DNA from: Paenibacillus eucommiae
Lineage (GTDB): Bacteria; Bacillota; Bacilli; Paenibacillales; NBRC-103111
Assembly (NCBI RefSeq): GCF_017874215.1
Contig: NZ_JAGGLB010000004.1
Span: 62,001-126,000 of the forward strand
Length of the DNA stretch: 64,000 nucleotides
Reading direction: 5' to 3'
The number at the start of each line of letters is the position of its first letter. The first letter of the stretch is position 1. Position numbers and translations under genes: made by a program. Positions 28,301 to 36,697 of the stretch are shown here, piece by piece. The notes under the pieces were generated by a model. It did not search any database. It was given only the letters and a program-made list of their open reading frames with translations, and was not told the DNA's origin.

Positions 28301-30642
28301 AATAATTTCGCCATGTTATGATGGAACCGGACATTATCAAACATTTTGTTTTTCCGAGCCCATTCTGCATTTGTTACCGACATTGTAGTTTCCGTGCCGA
28401 AAAAATGGCGGGATATCGTTGCAGGATCGTTACGAACTATTTCTTGAGAAATGATAATTGTACTTCGCTGCGGTACATCCTCTCCCTCCGGCCCCGGCAT
28501 CAGCCAACGCACGCCGACATAACGCTCGAGAAACTCGTATACGCCAAATTCAGTCCCCCGTGATGTAGGTCCAATTATCGTAATATTTTCCTCTTGCGAA
28601 TCGATAATAAATCCATCATCCTTCATATCCAGTAGTATTTCATTATGATGTGCCTCATCTTCCGTCCGGCTAACACCGATGTAAATACTCACCATATCGT
28701 TACTGGCTGGTTCAATTTCAGCCCATTCATCTGTAGTTTTCGTCGATAACTCTGCCCCTGTCGACTTCTTCACGTATTCCCTCAGCGTTTCAGCAGCTTC
28801 AAGTATTTGCTGGCTGGAATCTGTCTCAATAACAATTAAAGCGTTTGCTATTCCATTCTCGACAATCAAATTACTATCAACAACTTCTGCTGACACAACA
28901 AATGCCGCAGACTCGACTGCTGCCGCACCTTTATAACGTACTCGATCAACAACAGACTGATCTATTCCTATCATTGAAACAGTCGGAACCGTTAAAGTAG
29001 CTATACTCGATGCGGAATCCCATGCAACAAGGCTTGGTGTCACGGATATCGCAGTTGCATCATTAATGACTCGCTGTACCGTAAAATCATTAACTTCGGG
29101 TATGATATTCGCAGCCGCATTGAAAGTAACAGTAATCGTCCCATTAACTGCAGATACGGATACAATGCTCGCAGGTGTTGACGTTCCACCGTCAATCACG
29201 CCCCCGCCTGGTACGGGCGTTCCCGTAATGGGATCAGTTTGTCCTTGAGATTCATCCGCCGGACCTTCCAACAGCAGCGGTTTTGTCTCAAACGTTGTCC
29301 CTTTCGCTTTTTCGCTAAGCGTTGCCTTTTCGATCACTCCAAGCCCTGTCACCTTAGCAATCGCATCCAGAATCATCAAAATGATCTTGGCATCCTTACC
29401 CACGTTAATACTTACGCCCGTCGCTTGCTGGGAGACTGATAACTTTTTGATCGTCCCTTTGGTGAAATCAATAGCTATGCCCTTGGCTGCAGCATCAACA
29501 TGTTCAAAATAACCGATTAACTTAATTTTGGAATTTATTGAAATTCCATCTAAGAGTTTAACTAATTTAATTACTGAAGAGCCATCCGAATCCGCTTGTT
29601 CTAAAATAACGGCAGACTTTACGATGACTTCAGCTATCGTTGTTTTATCCTTAACAACGATCCGTACCGTTCCGGCTGCTTTATCCACAATCACCGCTGC
29701 CAGCACACTATTAGCGACATGGATGCTGTTGATGCCTCCGCCTTTAACCGTTGTCGTTCCTTGTACAGTTACATGGTTAAGGAATACATCACCTTCAGCA
29801 ATACCTTCGGCTAACAATAAATCCCCCGTAATCTTCATGTTCTGCAGCGTTACTCCGGAAGTACTAACAACGACATTTCCGTTAATTTGTTCAACGCCCT
29901 CTGCAGGGCCGTAAGTGCCTGCTTTGTTATATTCGGTCTTTGGTCTCAAGCGTAGAGCACGCTCCAGAGTCACAACAACCTCCGCACGCGTTATGAAAGC
30001 CAACGGCTTGAAGCTGCCGTCCTCGTAGCCCTCCATTATTTTAGCCGCTGCTACTGCTGCTACTGCCCCTTTACTCCACTCGGGGATGTGTGTGTAGTCG
30101 GTGAAACCGCTTGCAGACTCGCTAGCAGCTTGCACATCCAAGTCCAGCAAACGAGCTATCATGACTGCCGCTTCCTGCCTGCTGATCGTTCTTTTGGCGC
30201 CAATAGTCCCATCGGCATAACCTTCGATAAACCCTGCCTGTACCGCTTTCGCCACATCTTCATATTCCCAGTCGGAAACCGCCAGATCGGAAAAATCAAT
30301 TTGTGCCCGTTCACTAAATCCAAAAGAGCGATTCACAAGTGCAATGGCTTCACCCCGATTGACCGTACGATTCGGTTTGAAAGTACCATCAGCATAACCC
30401 TGAATCAGGCCTGCTTCCATCCATGCCGTTAGCTGCTTCTCAGCCCAATGCCCCTTCAAATCGGAGAAAGGGCTGGAGGATGTAGGTGATGAGGAGGAAG
30501 CTGGATCTCCAAGCGGGTCAGATGCTGCACGAATAACCGTTGTCATCGCTGAACCGAAAGAAGTATAAATAAGACAGCTCATTAAAAATAACATACATAC
30601 CTTTTTGATATTTCTTCTGATATTTCTTTTGAACGATACCAT
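25381..30642 (-). CDS. SLH-anchored DUF4838 protein with CBM9-like and tandem carbohydrate-binding domains
   Basis: 1,753 residues. Signal peptide (1-38); three N-terminal SLH repeats (~57-232, each with a FSDL...W.. pattern and a GYADGTFKP-like strand) for binding to the cell wall; a beta-strand repeat region (~245-450, EQINGNVVVSTSGVTLQNM); a Gly/Pro/Thr linker; an Ig-like domain (~490-590); an alpha-glucuronidase-N-like domain with GVRWLMPG (~712); DUF4838 with GMNDSH (~840) and AELFPNFGEG (~982); a CBM9-like domain (~1220-1410); and two near-identical NGSFEIGG modules (~1419 and ~1592) likely to bind glycans. ATG with GGAGG six bases upstream. It is the last gene after GH2 and two amidohydrolase-like genes. 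A surface enzyme for a plant or microbial polysaccharide is inferred. Confidence 0.9.
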   Translation of the reverse strand: MVSFKRNIRRNIKKVCMLFLMSCLIYTSFGSAMTTVIRAASDPLGDPASSSSPTSSSPFSDLKGHWAEKQLTAWMEAGLIQGYADGTFKPNRTVNRGEAIALVNRSFGFSERAQIDFSDLAVSDWEYEDVAKAVQAGFIEGYADGTIGAKRTISRQEAAVMIARLLDLDVQAASESASGFTDYTHIPEWSKGAVAAVAAAKIMEGYEDGSFKPLAFITRAEVVVTLERALRLRPKTEYNKAGTYGPAEGVEQINGNVVVSTSGVTLQNMKITGDLLLAEGIAEGDVFLNHVTVQGTTTVKGGGINSIHVANSVLAAVIVDKAAGTVRIVVKDKTTIAEVIVKSAVILEQADSDGSSVIKLVKLLDGISINSKIKLIGYFEHVDAAAKGIAIDFTKGTIKKLSVSQQATGVSINVGKDAKIILMILDAIAKVTGLGVIEKATLSEKAKGTTFETKPLLLEGPADESQGQTDPITGTPVPGGGVIDGGTSTPASIVSVSAVNGTITVTFNAAANIIPEVNDFTVQRVINDATAISVTPSLVAWDSASSIATLTVPTVSMIGIDQSVVDRVRYKGAAAVESAAFVVSAEVVDSNLIVENGIANALIVIETDSSQQILEAAETLREYVKKSTGAELSTKTTDEWAEIEPASNDMVSIYIGVSRTEDEAHHNEILLDMKDDGFIIDSQEENITIIGPTSRGTEFGVYEFLERYVGVRWLMPGPEGEDVPQRSTIIISQEIVRNDPATISRHFFGTETTMSVTNAEWARKNKMFDNVRFHHNMAKLFDPKDSKLKEHPEYYVGGVVPTHDYDWQPCFNDTTAEVATERIISYFEQHPEEMSYSLGMNDSHRFCEDTGVMNSVGLMNMSDVYYPWVNKVVEGVMANDLYKDKYFGLLAYSNMFDPPTNVTLNSHVIPYITEDRMTWIDQSNADISKEALERWEQVATNLAWYEYLYGWPYNIPRVYPHQMAENYKFAQDQGVIAHVAELFPNFGEGPKPWLSAKLQWNADQDVEDLLNEWYERAVGTDAAPYLKEYYQLWEDFWTRRVLDTDWYLRWKTERYYLRFDLPDYLEAVTKKDITDSRLLLEQVVVKAQTSKQKTRAQKLLQAFEFYEASALSYPQSGPIATPVNEQEALELLSDIQISLQMAKKRTNLVKQYKGDPILELPGYPSIMGNWDGVQNELMSALKSYVATEGENGVVRAQLNQFLDSINSNYSANAIRTTTSKAQILQSLDFSKGPWTDAEPFSDFFIMNTRSEGPKTKVYLLWDLDNLYVGYENFDDNPGAMVVSDTAPGGWWASGSDPLVGGDDSVETFISQSGGTIKGFFTNPKAVKFIYNWVPGSEPEPGTDHVWESNSLIKSDRWNTVQVIPFSSIGVDLSKTNTMEGLFFRNYHGHSKFLGWAGGAPWNSDTLKLINLIDGENLIKNGSFEIGGQGNPDAAPPWYIDGFPGEVLKRTSEFSRTGDQSLAVNVYERGIGAAFQDIPITPGKYRATFHYYLPEDSETVGTVFWEANVKNAAYVQLRALNFPSSPIAYTKGRWTKVTVEFEIDPIIFGETPSRLQPIIYFSGFKPGEFVYIDDVSIYKLEPLDLVEKENIIMNGSFEIGGPENPDAAPPWYIDGFPGEVLKRTNEFSLTGDQSLAVNVYERGIGAAFQDLPITPGEYRATFYYFLPEDSEAVGSLFWEVAVKNAGYGLLNTITSSEESVINSKGRWSKVTINFVVNPSYYGEAPARLQPVIYFKGFKQGEYVYIDDVSIYKLD

Positions 30643-30742
30643 GTCAGGCCTCCAATTTTTTCAAAATAATAAGCAGGCGAATATAAGCCACTTTCGAGGT
30701 CTATCGCAGATAAGCGACGCATGATCAACTCCTTTCATAGAA

Positions 30743-31570
30743 TCAAATGAAATCTTTCAACAGCCGCTGTGCATTCAATCCCAGCACCTTGGCTTTGATC
30801 TCTTCAGACACACGCGCATAAAGAATCTCACCCAAATCATAGGTCAGATTATTGAAAACTGCATCACTGGAAAATAGCAGCTTATCCGAATCCGCTCTTC
30901 TGACAAAATGCTCAAGAGTCCTCTTGGAGCATATGAAAGCACCGGTCAAATCCAGGAACATGTTGTCATAAGTATTGGATAGCTCGATCGCTGTCGTTGT
31001 GCCAGGCTCTTCTCCCCCGGAATGGCCAATCAGAACCGTGAGGTTTCTGTACTTCTTGGCAATACCTCTCAGACGCTCCGGATCCGAGTATGGACAACGT
31101 CCCCAGATATGGACAAGCACAAGCAGACCTTTGGCGTCCGCGTACTCCCACATAGGCTCATAGCCCGCGCCATCTATAGGATGCATGTTGAATTCAGGAT
31201 GAATTTTAATCCCGACAAAACGGTTGGAAATCGAGAAGCACTGCTCAGCCATTTCTAAGCTTTTTTGCTGTAAGGAAGGAATATAGGTAATCCATCCTAA
31301 AATTTTGCGATTCGTCTCCATCATTTTCGCTAAATCAAGATTGGCTTCCAATTCATGCGTATGCAAGCCTCTCAGCATGGAAACAATGGCATAATCCACG
31401 CCCACCCGATCCAAATTTTTCGTAAATTGAAGCATCTGCGCTTCTTCGTCATGGGAATAAGGAACATAATTGCCAGCATAGGGGCCTATATGGCTATGCA
31501 CATCTATGACACTAACATCCTTTAATGGAATGCCTTGCTCCGCATATTCCTTAAGTAGCATTTTCATCAC
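30743..31570 (-). CDS. Amidohydrolase family protein (metal-dependent TIM barrel)
   Basis: 275 residues. The amidohydrolase-2 metal site is intact: HxH in IDVHSHIGP near the start, a histidine in LVLVHIWGR, another in VLIGHSGGE, and the last-strand aspartate in LLFSSDAVF. Relatives hydrolyse or decarboxylate ring compounds and lactones. The gene overlaps the stop of the preceding homologue (GTGA), and the ATG at 31561 has AAAGGG eight bases upstream, so it may be the used start. Coupled translation with a metal-less homologue suggests a joint complex. A role in opening a sugar lactone is possible but unproven. Confidence 0.87.
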   Translation of the reverse strand: MMKMLLKEYAEQGIPLKDVSVIDVHSHIGPYAGNYVPYSHDEEAQMLQFTKNLDRVGVDYAIVSMLRGLHTHELEANLDLAKMMETNRKILGWITYIPSLQQKSLEMAEQCFSISNRFVGIKIHPEFNMHPIDGAGYEPMWEYADAKGLLVLVHIWGRCPYSDPERLRGIAKKYRNLTVLIGHSGGEEPGTTTAIELSNTYDNMFLDLTGAFICSKRTLEHFVRRADSDKLLFSSDAVFNNLTYDLGEILYARVSEEIKAKVLGLNAQRLLKDFI

Positions 31571-32313
31571 CCTTTCATCAGCTTCAGGATATTTTTATAG
31601 GCAATATTTTCTTTGTCTTCCATCGCTATATCCGCATAAGACAGCATCGCAACGGCAGGGCCCGGCATATTGAAAGGCATATTAGAGCCCCACAGGATAT
31701 GTTCAGAACCAAATCTTTTGACAGCTTCTTCGTACACTAACCAATGATTAAACAGCGAAAACTCCACAAAAAAGTTAGGAAAATGCTCCAAATAACTGTA
31801 TACGGCCAAATTGCGCCGATGGCTGACGGCAGTAAGAATCACATTGACTCCAGGAAATTCCGCCAGCAAGATTTGAAAACCCTCCAACTCTATGCCACGG
31901 CTGTCTTCGATTTCAAAATGGTCAATCAATAAATGGATGTGCAGCCTGGAAGCAAGGTCGAATATTTCGCGGATCTGTGTTCCATGCAGATTGAATCCAT
32001 GCTGCCTTGGATATATTTTGGCGAATCGGATGTTTTCCTTTTGCAGCAGCTTTTCCGTCTCAGCCCAGCCTAGTGCATATTTATAATGGGGTGAAAGAAC
32101 AAAGCAGGGAATCAGCTTGGATTCCTGCCGGGTCCATTCGAGCAGCCTTTGATTTCCTGCGATCGGATCTGAATAACGCGCTAACGAGTAGATAATAATC
32201 GCCTGGTCGATATCGAAATGATCCAGACTGGAAATAAACGCTTGTTCACTGCGTATCTCCACCTCCTGATTAACCAAGGGGCCCATCACCCCATTCACAT
32301 CTATTCTTCTCAT
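31567..32313 (-). CDS. Amidohydrolase-fold protein lacking the metal-binding motif
   Basis: 248 residues with the same fold as the next gene (IDVNGVMGP, ILWGSNMPF). The residues that bind metal are missing: the first-strand HxH is replaced by N7 and V9, the GHxG strand reads TAVSHR, and the last-strand aspartate is asparagine (GSNMP). It is full length with no frameshift, so it is not simply decaying. It lies 26 bases after the GH2 gene and overlaps the intact homologue by four bases. It may be a structural or regulatory partner of the active enzyme, or use another chemistry. Confidence 0.82.
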   Translation of the reverse strand: MRRIDVNGVMGPLVNQEVEIRSEQAFISSLDHFDIDQAIIIYSLARYSDPIAGNQRLLEWTRQESKLIPCFVLSPHYKYALGWAETEKLLQKENIRFAKIYPRQHGFNLHGTQIREIFDLASRLHIHLLIDHFEIEDSRGIELEGFQILLAEFPGVNVILTAVSHRRNLAVYSYLEHFPNFFVEFSLFNHWLVYEEAVKRFGSEHILWGSNMPFNMPGPAVAMLSYADIAMEDKENIAYKNILKLMKG

Positions 32314-32339
32314 AACTAACGCCGCCTTCCTTTATTTAT

Positions 32340-34142
32340 CTAGACTATATCTTGAAAAAGCCGGGTCAACGTGTGCAGCGCTTCTTTATCCTGACGGTCT
32401 ATCGTTACGACCCCATAAGAGCCATAGGCCGCTGACCATGCACCAGCCAGCGTTCTGCGATGATAGTAATCTGCCCAGCACCATAACAGCCCGCCTTGTA
32501 CACCATCTACACTGGTGATAGCTTGCCAGACCGATTCGATATAGGCTGCCTGGAACGCCTCCGAATAACGGTGATCTCCGTGAATACCTGTTATCGCCTG
32601 CATCCCGAACTCCGTTACTACAACTGGCTTCCCTTGAAACTCTGCTACTGTATCTCTTAAATGGTTGGCTGTTGGAGCAGTGGCAAATTCATTCAATTGA
32701 TCGATATGATAAGCGAATGGCTCGATAACAGAACCGTAATATAAATTGATAAAGACAATATCCGCTTCATCAAATGCCTGATGTCCAGAAGTATGCCCAA
32801 CTGCTACAAAGGAAACAAGCCTGGTGCTGTCGAGCTCTCTGGCCTTGCGCATTAACCGCCGCATCGCGTTGATACCATAAGGTTTATTCGTGCCTGATTC
32901 ATTACACATACTCCAGACAATGATACAAGGGTGGTTACGCCCTCGTTCGATCATTTCCTGCAGAGCACTCTCCGCTCTGTCGATAATCTCATTATTTTCT
33001 GCTTCGTCTACTTCCGCGTCAATTTCCCACGGCTTCAGCCACCAATTTAACGGAATCTCCTCCATAAGCAAGAGACCGATTTCATCCATAATATCCATAT
33101 GCAGCGGATCCATCGGGTAATGAGTACGGATACAATTCACTCCTGCTTGCTTTATTTTTAATAAATCAGCGCGAATGACTTCCTCAGGAACCGTCTGTCC
33201 ATAGCCGTCTACTTCGTCATAGCGGTTAACGCCTTTAATAATGATTGGCTCGCCGTTCAGACATATTTGCGTACCCTGCACCTCGATCGTCCTAACCCCA
33301 AAGCGCTCTTGCTTCTCATCCACAGCTTCACCGCCACGGCCGAGCAGTTGCACCATCACATCATAAAGCTGGGGGGACTCCAGCGTCCAAAGCTGAGCCT
33401 TTGACATATCAATTGTTGTTGTAAAAAAAGCCTTTTGTCCCGCAGGACACACTACATCTATGGAAGCCGTATATGTATGGACTGCATTATCAGCTTCAGC
33501 ATTGCCAATATTACTGCCCGCAGGAATCTTCAACCTAATAATTCCCTCAAATGAAGCTGCTTCAGTATTCGTTAATGCCACCTTGCAGGTTACTTTGGCA
33601 CCTCCCTGATCAGGCGAAGCTTCAATAGCCGCGCTAGATATAAAACAAGTTGAACTTGTGACCAGCTTCACTGGCTGCAGAATTCCCCCATATTGAATCC
33701 ATTCAATGAGCGTAGTCCCCGGCAGCCAATTGCTGCGCGGTACATTATCTACCCGGACGACCACCTGATTAGTCCCGTTTGTATGTAAAAAGGAGGTGAT
33801 GTCATATTCAAAAGGCAAATAACCGCCAATATGCTCACCTGCCAACTCACCGTTGATCCAAACTTTCGCTTGACCGCTGACTCTCCCAAACTGAAGACGC
33901 TGGTTATAACCAGGCTGCACCCGGGCTCCCTCGATCTCCAGACAATACCAGCCTATTCCCTCATATCCCCAAAAAGCATGGCTATAAAAATCCCAGGCAC
34001 CTGGAACGGCCACTCCCATCCAATTCGACTTGTCGTAATCCAGAGAAAACCACTCCTGTTGTTCTCCCCTATTGTCAATATCGGTAAAAAAAGTACCCTT
34101 ATTGAAAATCATTGTTTGTGGTACTGCTTCAGCCAACGTCAT
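32340..34142 (-). CDS. Glycoside hydrolase family 2 (beta-glucuronidase/beta-galactosidase type)
   Basis: About 600 residues, no signal peptide, so cytoplasmic. N-terminal sugar-binding jelly roll (WYCLEIEGARVQPGYNQRL, VWINGELAGEHIGGYLPFEY), an Ig-like domain, and a TIM barrel. The acid/base E415 lies in VWSMCNESGT and the nucleophile E511 in VVVTEFGMQ. RTHYPM and the NE pair are typical of GH2. The ATG at 34142 has GAGGTG four bases upstream; an in-frame ATG at 34157 has none. It is first in a cluster with the amidohydrolase pair and the SLH/DUF4838 gene. It most likely cleaves imported oligosaccharides; the exact sugar (glucuronide, galactoside or other) is not clear. Confidence 0.9.
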   Translation of the reverse strand: MTLAEAVPQTMIFNKGTFFTDIDNRGEQQEWFSLDYDKSNWMGVAVPGAWDFYSHAFWGYEGIGWYCLEIEGARVQPGYNQRLQFGRVSGQAKVWINGELAGEHIGGYLPFEYDITSFLHTNGTNQVVVRVDNVPRSNWLPGTTLIEWIQYGGILQPVKLVTSSTCFISSAAIEASPDQGGAKVTCKVALTNTEAASFEGIIRLKIPAGSNIGNAEADNAVHTYTASIDVVCPAGQKAFFTTTIDMSKAQLWTLESPQLYDVMVQLLGRGGEAVDEKQERFGVRTIEVQGTQICLNGEPIIIKGVNRYDEVDGYGQTVPEEVIRADLLKIKQAGVNCIRTHYPMDPLHMDIMDEIGLLLMEEIPLNWWLKPWEIDAEVDEAENNEIIDRAESALQEMIERGRNHPCIIVWSMCNESGTNKPYGINAMRRLMRKARELDSTRLVSFVAVGHTSGHQAFDEADIVFINLYYGSVIEPFAYHIDQLNEFATAPTANHLRDTVAEFQGKPVVVTEFGMQAITGIHGDHRYSEAFQAAYIESVWQAITSVDGVQGGLLWCWADYYHRRTLAGAWSAAYGSYGVVTIDRQDKEALHTLTRLFQDIV

Positions 34143-34388
34143 CCCGCACCTCTTCATGATTTCATTTATTTGTTCATACTTGTTTATTTAAGCGCGGTCA
34201 ATTACTTTTTTCTATATGTTTAACCTACTTAAATAAATATAAGGAATCCCAAGCTTACTAATTACGAAACATGTCGACTTATATATAATAATTACATATA
34301 TACATCAATATTCAGTTAATATAATTATTAAAATGAATTATATCACACGTTAAAAATTGTGTAAACCATTATAAATGAGGAAAACTTC

Positions 34389-34900
34389 TTGCGCCGTTCC
34401 TTTGAGGTGCGTGTTCGTTACGCTAGTGCTTGGTGGAGGTAAGGGGTATGGGCTCCAGCCGCTGTTAAAGATTTGTTCCATTGAATGGACGAACGAGGAG
34501 GTTGGAACAAATCTTTAAAGGCGGGCGCTAGCGCTCTTCCACCCATACCCCTTTACCTCTTTCAGCTACAATCGTACGAACACCATGCTCAAACGGACAG
34601 CCAGCAAGAGTTTTCTCTTGGTTGGAGGAGATTTCTTAGCGGGGAAGAACGCTGGGATGAAGAAATGAGAGGAGCCGCTACTTTAGCGATGTTTTTCATC
34701 GTTAAAGTAGCAGCTCCTCTCCATAACCTCACTTTAACGATGAAAAACATCGTTAAAATCCCTTTTAATCCCCCAATTAGGCCATCCGTCCTCTTTTAGC
34801 GATGAAAAACATCATTAAAGTGACAGGCTGACCTGGAAACACTTACTTTAACGATGAAAAACATCGTTAAGTCAAGCACACGCTTCATTTGGGGGAGACG
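34389..34900. repeat. Composite palindromic intergenic repeat, copy A (most complete)
   Basis: This gap of about 830 bases before the GH2 gene has no gene. From ~34389 it matches copies at 36852-37181 (inverted) and 51931-52290. In order: a shared left end (TTCCTTTGAGGTGCGTGTTC, like CTTTGATGGGCATGTTC in the 51.9-kb copy); an outer stem 34436-34452/34542-34559 around an inner 15-base stem TTAAAGATTTGTTCC (34465-34479/34504-34518); a small hairpin near 34600-34626; and four palindromes of the type TTTAACGATG-N5-CATCGTTAAA at 34681, 34733, 34795 and 34847. The first palindrome sits inside a longer hairpin (34668-34722). The stretch 34158-34388 is AT-rich and probably holds the GH2 promoter. Confidence 0.88.
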
Positions 34901-34910
34901 AGCTGCTACA

Positions 34911-34945
34911 AAATAAAAAATGACTCCTATTTAATACAGGAATCA
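34911..34945 (-). terminator. Rho-independent terminator of the HxlR gene
   Basis: On the minus strand TGATTCCT pairs with AGGAGTCA (one G-U) around a nine-base loop, followed by TTTTTTATTTT. Confidence 0.85.
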
Positions 34946-34972
34946 TCCTTGAAGGTATCTTAATTCTTTTTT

Positions 34973-35398
34973 TCAAGTCCACTTAGCCGCCCAAAGCTTC
35001 ATTTGCTTCAAGATCATATGCAGATCCTCACCTTTGGGTGTCAACGTATACTCCACTTTCACTGGCACGGTCGGAAACACCTGGCGTTCCAAAATACCTT
35101 GTTCTTCTAAATGGCGCAGCGTATTGGTGAGTGCTGTTGGACTGATCGAATGAATAGCTCTTTGCAGCTCTCCAAAACGTTTAGTCCCGCAAAAAAGCTC
35201 ACGAAGCACGAGAAACGACCATTTCCCGCCTATCACATCCAATGTTTTTTCGACTGAGCATTCAATATAAACAGGATTTTTGGGCGTATAATTCGAACCT
35301 GACGCTGCCGTTTTTCCCTGCTCATCCTCCATGTTTGTTCCTTTGCCCGTTTCCGCCCCTTGTTCCATCTCTATGTTCGTTTCCATATCAGCTGACAT
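34973..35398 (-). CDS. HxlR family transcriptional regulator
   Basis: 141 residues. A ~43-residue acidic, low-complexity N-terminal tail is followed by a winged helix (TLDVIGGKWSFLVLRELFCGTKRFGEL, ISPTALTNTLRHLEEQGILER). A cysteine (YIECSVEKTL) lies just before the first helix, where redox-sensing members such as YodB and CatR carry theirs, and another lies in FCGTK. It is divergent from an aldo/keto reductase gene, with a TACTA-N10-TAGTA site between them. Control of that gene in response to reactive aldehydes or quinones is inferred. Confidence 0.9.
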   Translation of the reverse strand: MSADMETNIEMEQGAETGKGTNMEDEQGKTAASGSNYTPKNPVYIECSVEKTLDVIGGKWSFLVLRELFCGTKRFGELQRAIHSISPTALTNTLRHLEEQGILERQVFPTVPVKVEYTLTPKGEDLHMILKQMKLWAAKWT

Positions 35399-35417
35399 AA
35401 GTCCTCCCCTTAAATAG

Positions 35418-35437
35418 TACTAAAATAAAGTGTAGTA
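35418..35437. promoter_or_regulatory. Inverted repeat TACTA-N10-TAGTA, possible HxlR operator
   Basis: Perfect five-base arms ten bases apart lie 20 bases upstream of the HxlR start, in the gap to the divergent aldo/keto reductase. It resembles the TACTA/TAGTA inverted sites described for YodB-class regulators. Confidence 0.5.
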
Positions 35438-35574
35438 ACAACATAAAAATTAATAACATCATAAAAAATTCACTACTATTCATTCTATTGAAACTTTACT
35501 ACAATAACAATAGAACAACGATACCATTCATTATTAATTCCCTTAAATACATCAAACAACGGAGGTTTCTTATT

Positions 35575-36531
35575 ATGAAATATCGTAAATTAGGAAATAC
35601 GGGTTTGAAAGTAAGTGAAATAAGCTTGGGCAGCTGGTTAACCTATGGCGGGTATGTCGAGCAGGAAAATGCAGCGCAATCAATACGTACCGCATATGAT
35701 CTTGGTATTAATTTTTTTGATACTGCAAATGTGTATGAACGCGGTGAAGCGGAGAAGGTTGTGGGAGCTACCTTGAAGGACTTTCCCCGTGAATCCTATG
35801 TTCTGGCTACTAAAGTCTTTGGGGAGATGGGCGATGGGCCTAATGATCGCGGTTTATCCCGGAAGCATATTAAAGAGCAGTGCGATGCGAGCTTGAAGAG
35901 GCTTGGCCTCGACTATATAGACGTCTACTATTGTCATCGCTACGATCCACATACCCCTGTTGAGGAAACACTTCGCGCATTGGATGATCTGGTATCTCAA
36001 GGAAAAGTGCTGTACATCGGAGTAAGTGAATGGACACCTTCACAGATGGCGTTGGCGCATGCGCTTGCTGATAAATATTTGTTAGACCGCATCGTAGTGA
36101 ACCAACCGGTATACAACATGTTCAACCGCTATATCGAAAAAGAAGTGATTCCGCTAGGTGAGCAAATCGGCATTGGTCAGGTCGTCTTCTCACCACTTGC
36201 GCAAGGTTTATTAACCGGTAAATACAAATCGATCCAAGACATTCCCGAGGGCAGCCGGGCTGCTAAATTGGATTGGGTACGCAAAGGCATTACGGAAGAA
36301 AAGATTGCCCAGGTCAATCAACTGGACCTAGTCGCCCAGGACTTAAATATAACCGTGGGGCAGCTGGCCCTTGCCTGGATTTTGCGTCAACCGAATGTAT
36401 CAAGCGCATTGGTAGGAGCTAGCAGTCCTCAGCAAATCGAGGAGAACGCCAAAGCGTCCGAGGTTGAATTGACTCCGGAAGTGCTTGAACAAATTGAACA
36501 AATTCTCACAGATAAAACAACTGTACTGTAA
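35575..36531 (+). CDS. Aldo/keto reductase
   Basis: 318 residues from the ATG at 35575, which has GGAGG nine bases upstream and begins with the family start MKYRKLGNTGLKVSEISLG. The NADPH-dependent TIM-barrel enzyme keeps its tetrad: Asp and Tyr in FFDTANVYERGEAE, Lys in LATKVFG and His in YYCHRYDP. The NADPH site is seen in SPLAQGLLTGKY and LVGASSPQQIEENA. It resembles the YhdN / potassium-channel-beta-like group. The likely role is aldehyde or ketone reduction under HxlR control. A 12-bp tandem repeat and a dehydrogenase relic follow. Confidence 0.92.
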   Translation: MKYRKLGNTGLKVSEISLGSWLTYGGYVEQENAAQSIRTAYDLGINFFDTANVYERGEAEKVVGATLKDFPRESYVLATKVFGEMGDGPNDRGLSRKHIKEQCDASLKRLGLDYIDVYYCHRYDPHTPVEETLRALDDLVSQGKVLYIGVSEWTPSQMALAHALADKYLLDRIVVNQPVYNMFNRYIEKEVIPLGEQIGIGQVVFSPLAQGLLTGKYKSIQDIPEGSRAAKLDWVRKGITEEKIAQVNQLDLVAQDLNITVGQLALAWILRQPNVSSALVGASSPQQIEENAKASEVELTPEVLEQIEQILTDKTTVL

Positions 36532-36567
36532 AAAAGGATAACATCGAATGCCAAATAGAACTCATTT

Positions 36568-36656
36568 ATGAATTCATTAGTGAGTTCTTGAGTGAGTTCT
36601 TGAGTGAGTTCTTGAGTGAGTTCTTGAGTCAGTTCATTAGTGAGTTCTTGAGTGAA
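36568..36656. repeat. 12-bp tandem repeat after the aldo/keto reductase gene
   Basis: About seven copies of GTGAGTTCTTGA, with variants containing CATTAG in place of CTTGAG, run head to tail in the intergenic region. No frame across it looks like a gene. Confidence 0.85.
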
Positions 36657-36697
36657 TCCATAAGAGCGCATAAACTGACTGTACGAAAGAGGATAAA

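Noticed and set aside
34681..34870. CRISPR-like array
   Set aside because: Only four repeats, each a full palindrome with a five-base centre, spacers of differing length that are themselves similar to those in copy B, and no cas genes.
34389..34900. Insertion sequence
   Set aside because: No transposase frame, no clear terminal inverted repeats and no visible target duplication.
36568..36656. CRISPR-like direct repeats
   Set aside because: The 12-bp units are contiguous without spacers; a simple tandem repeat.
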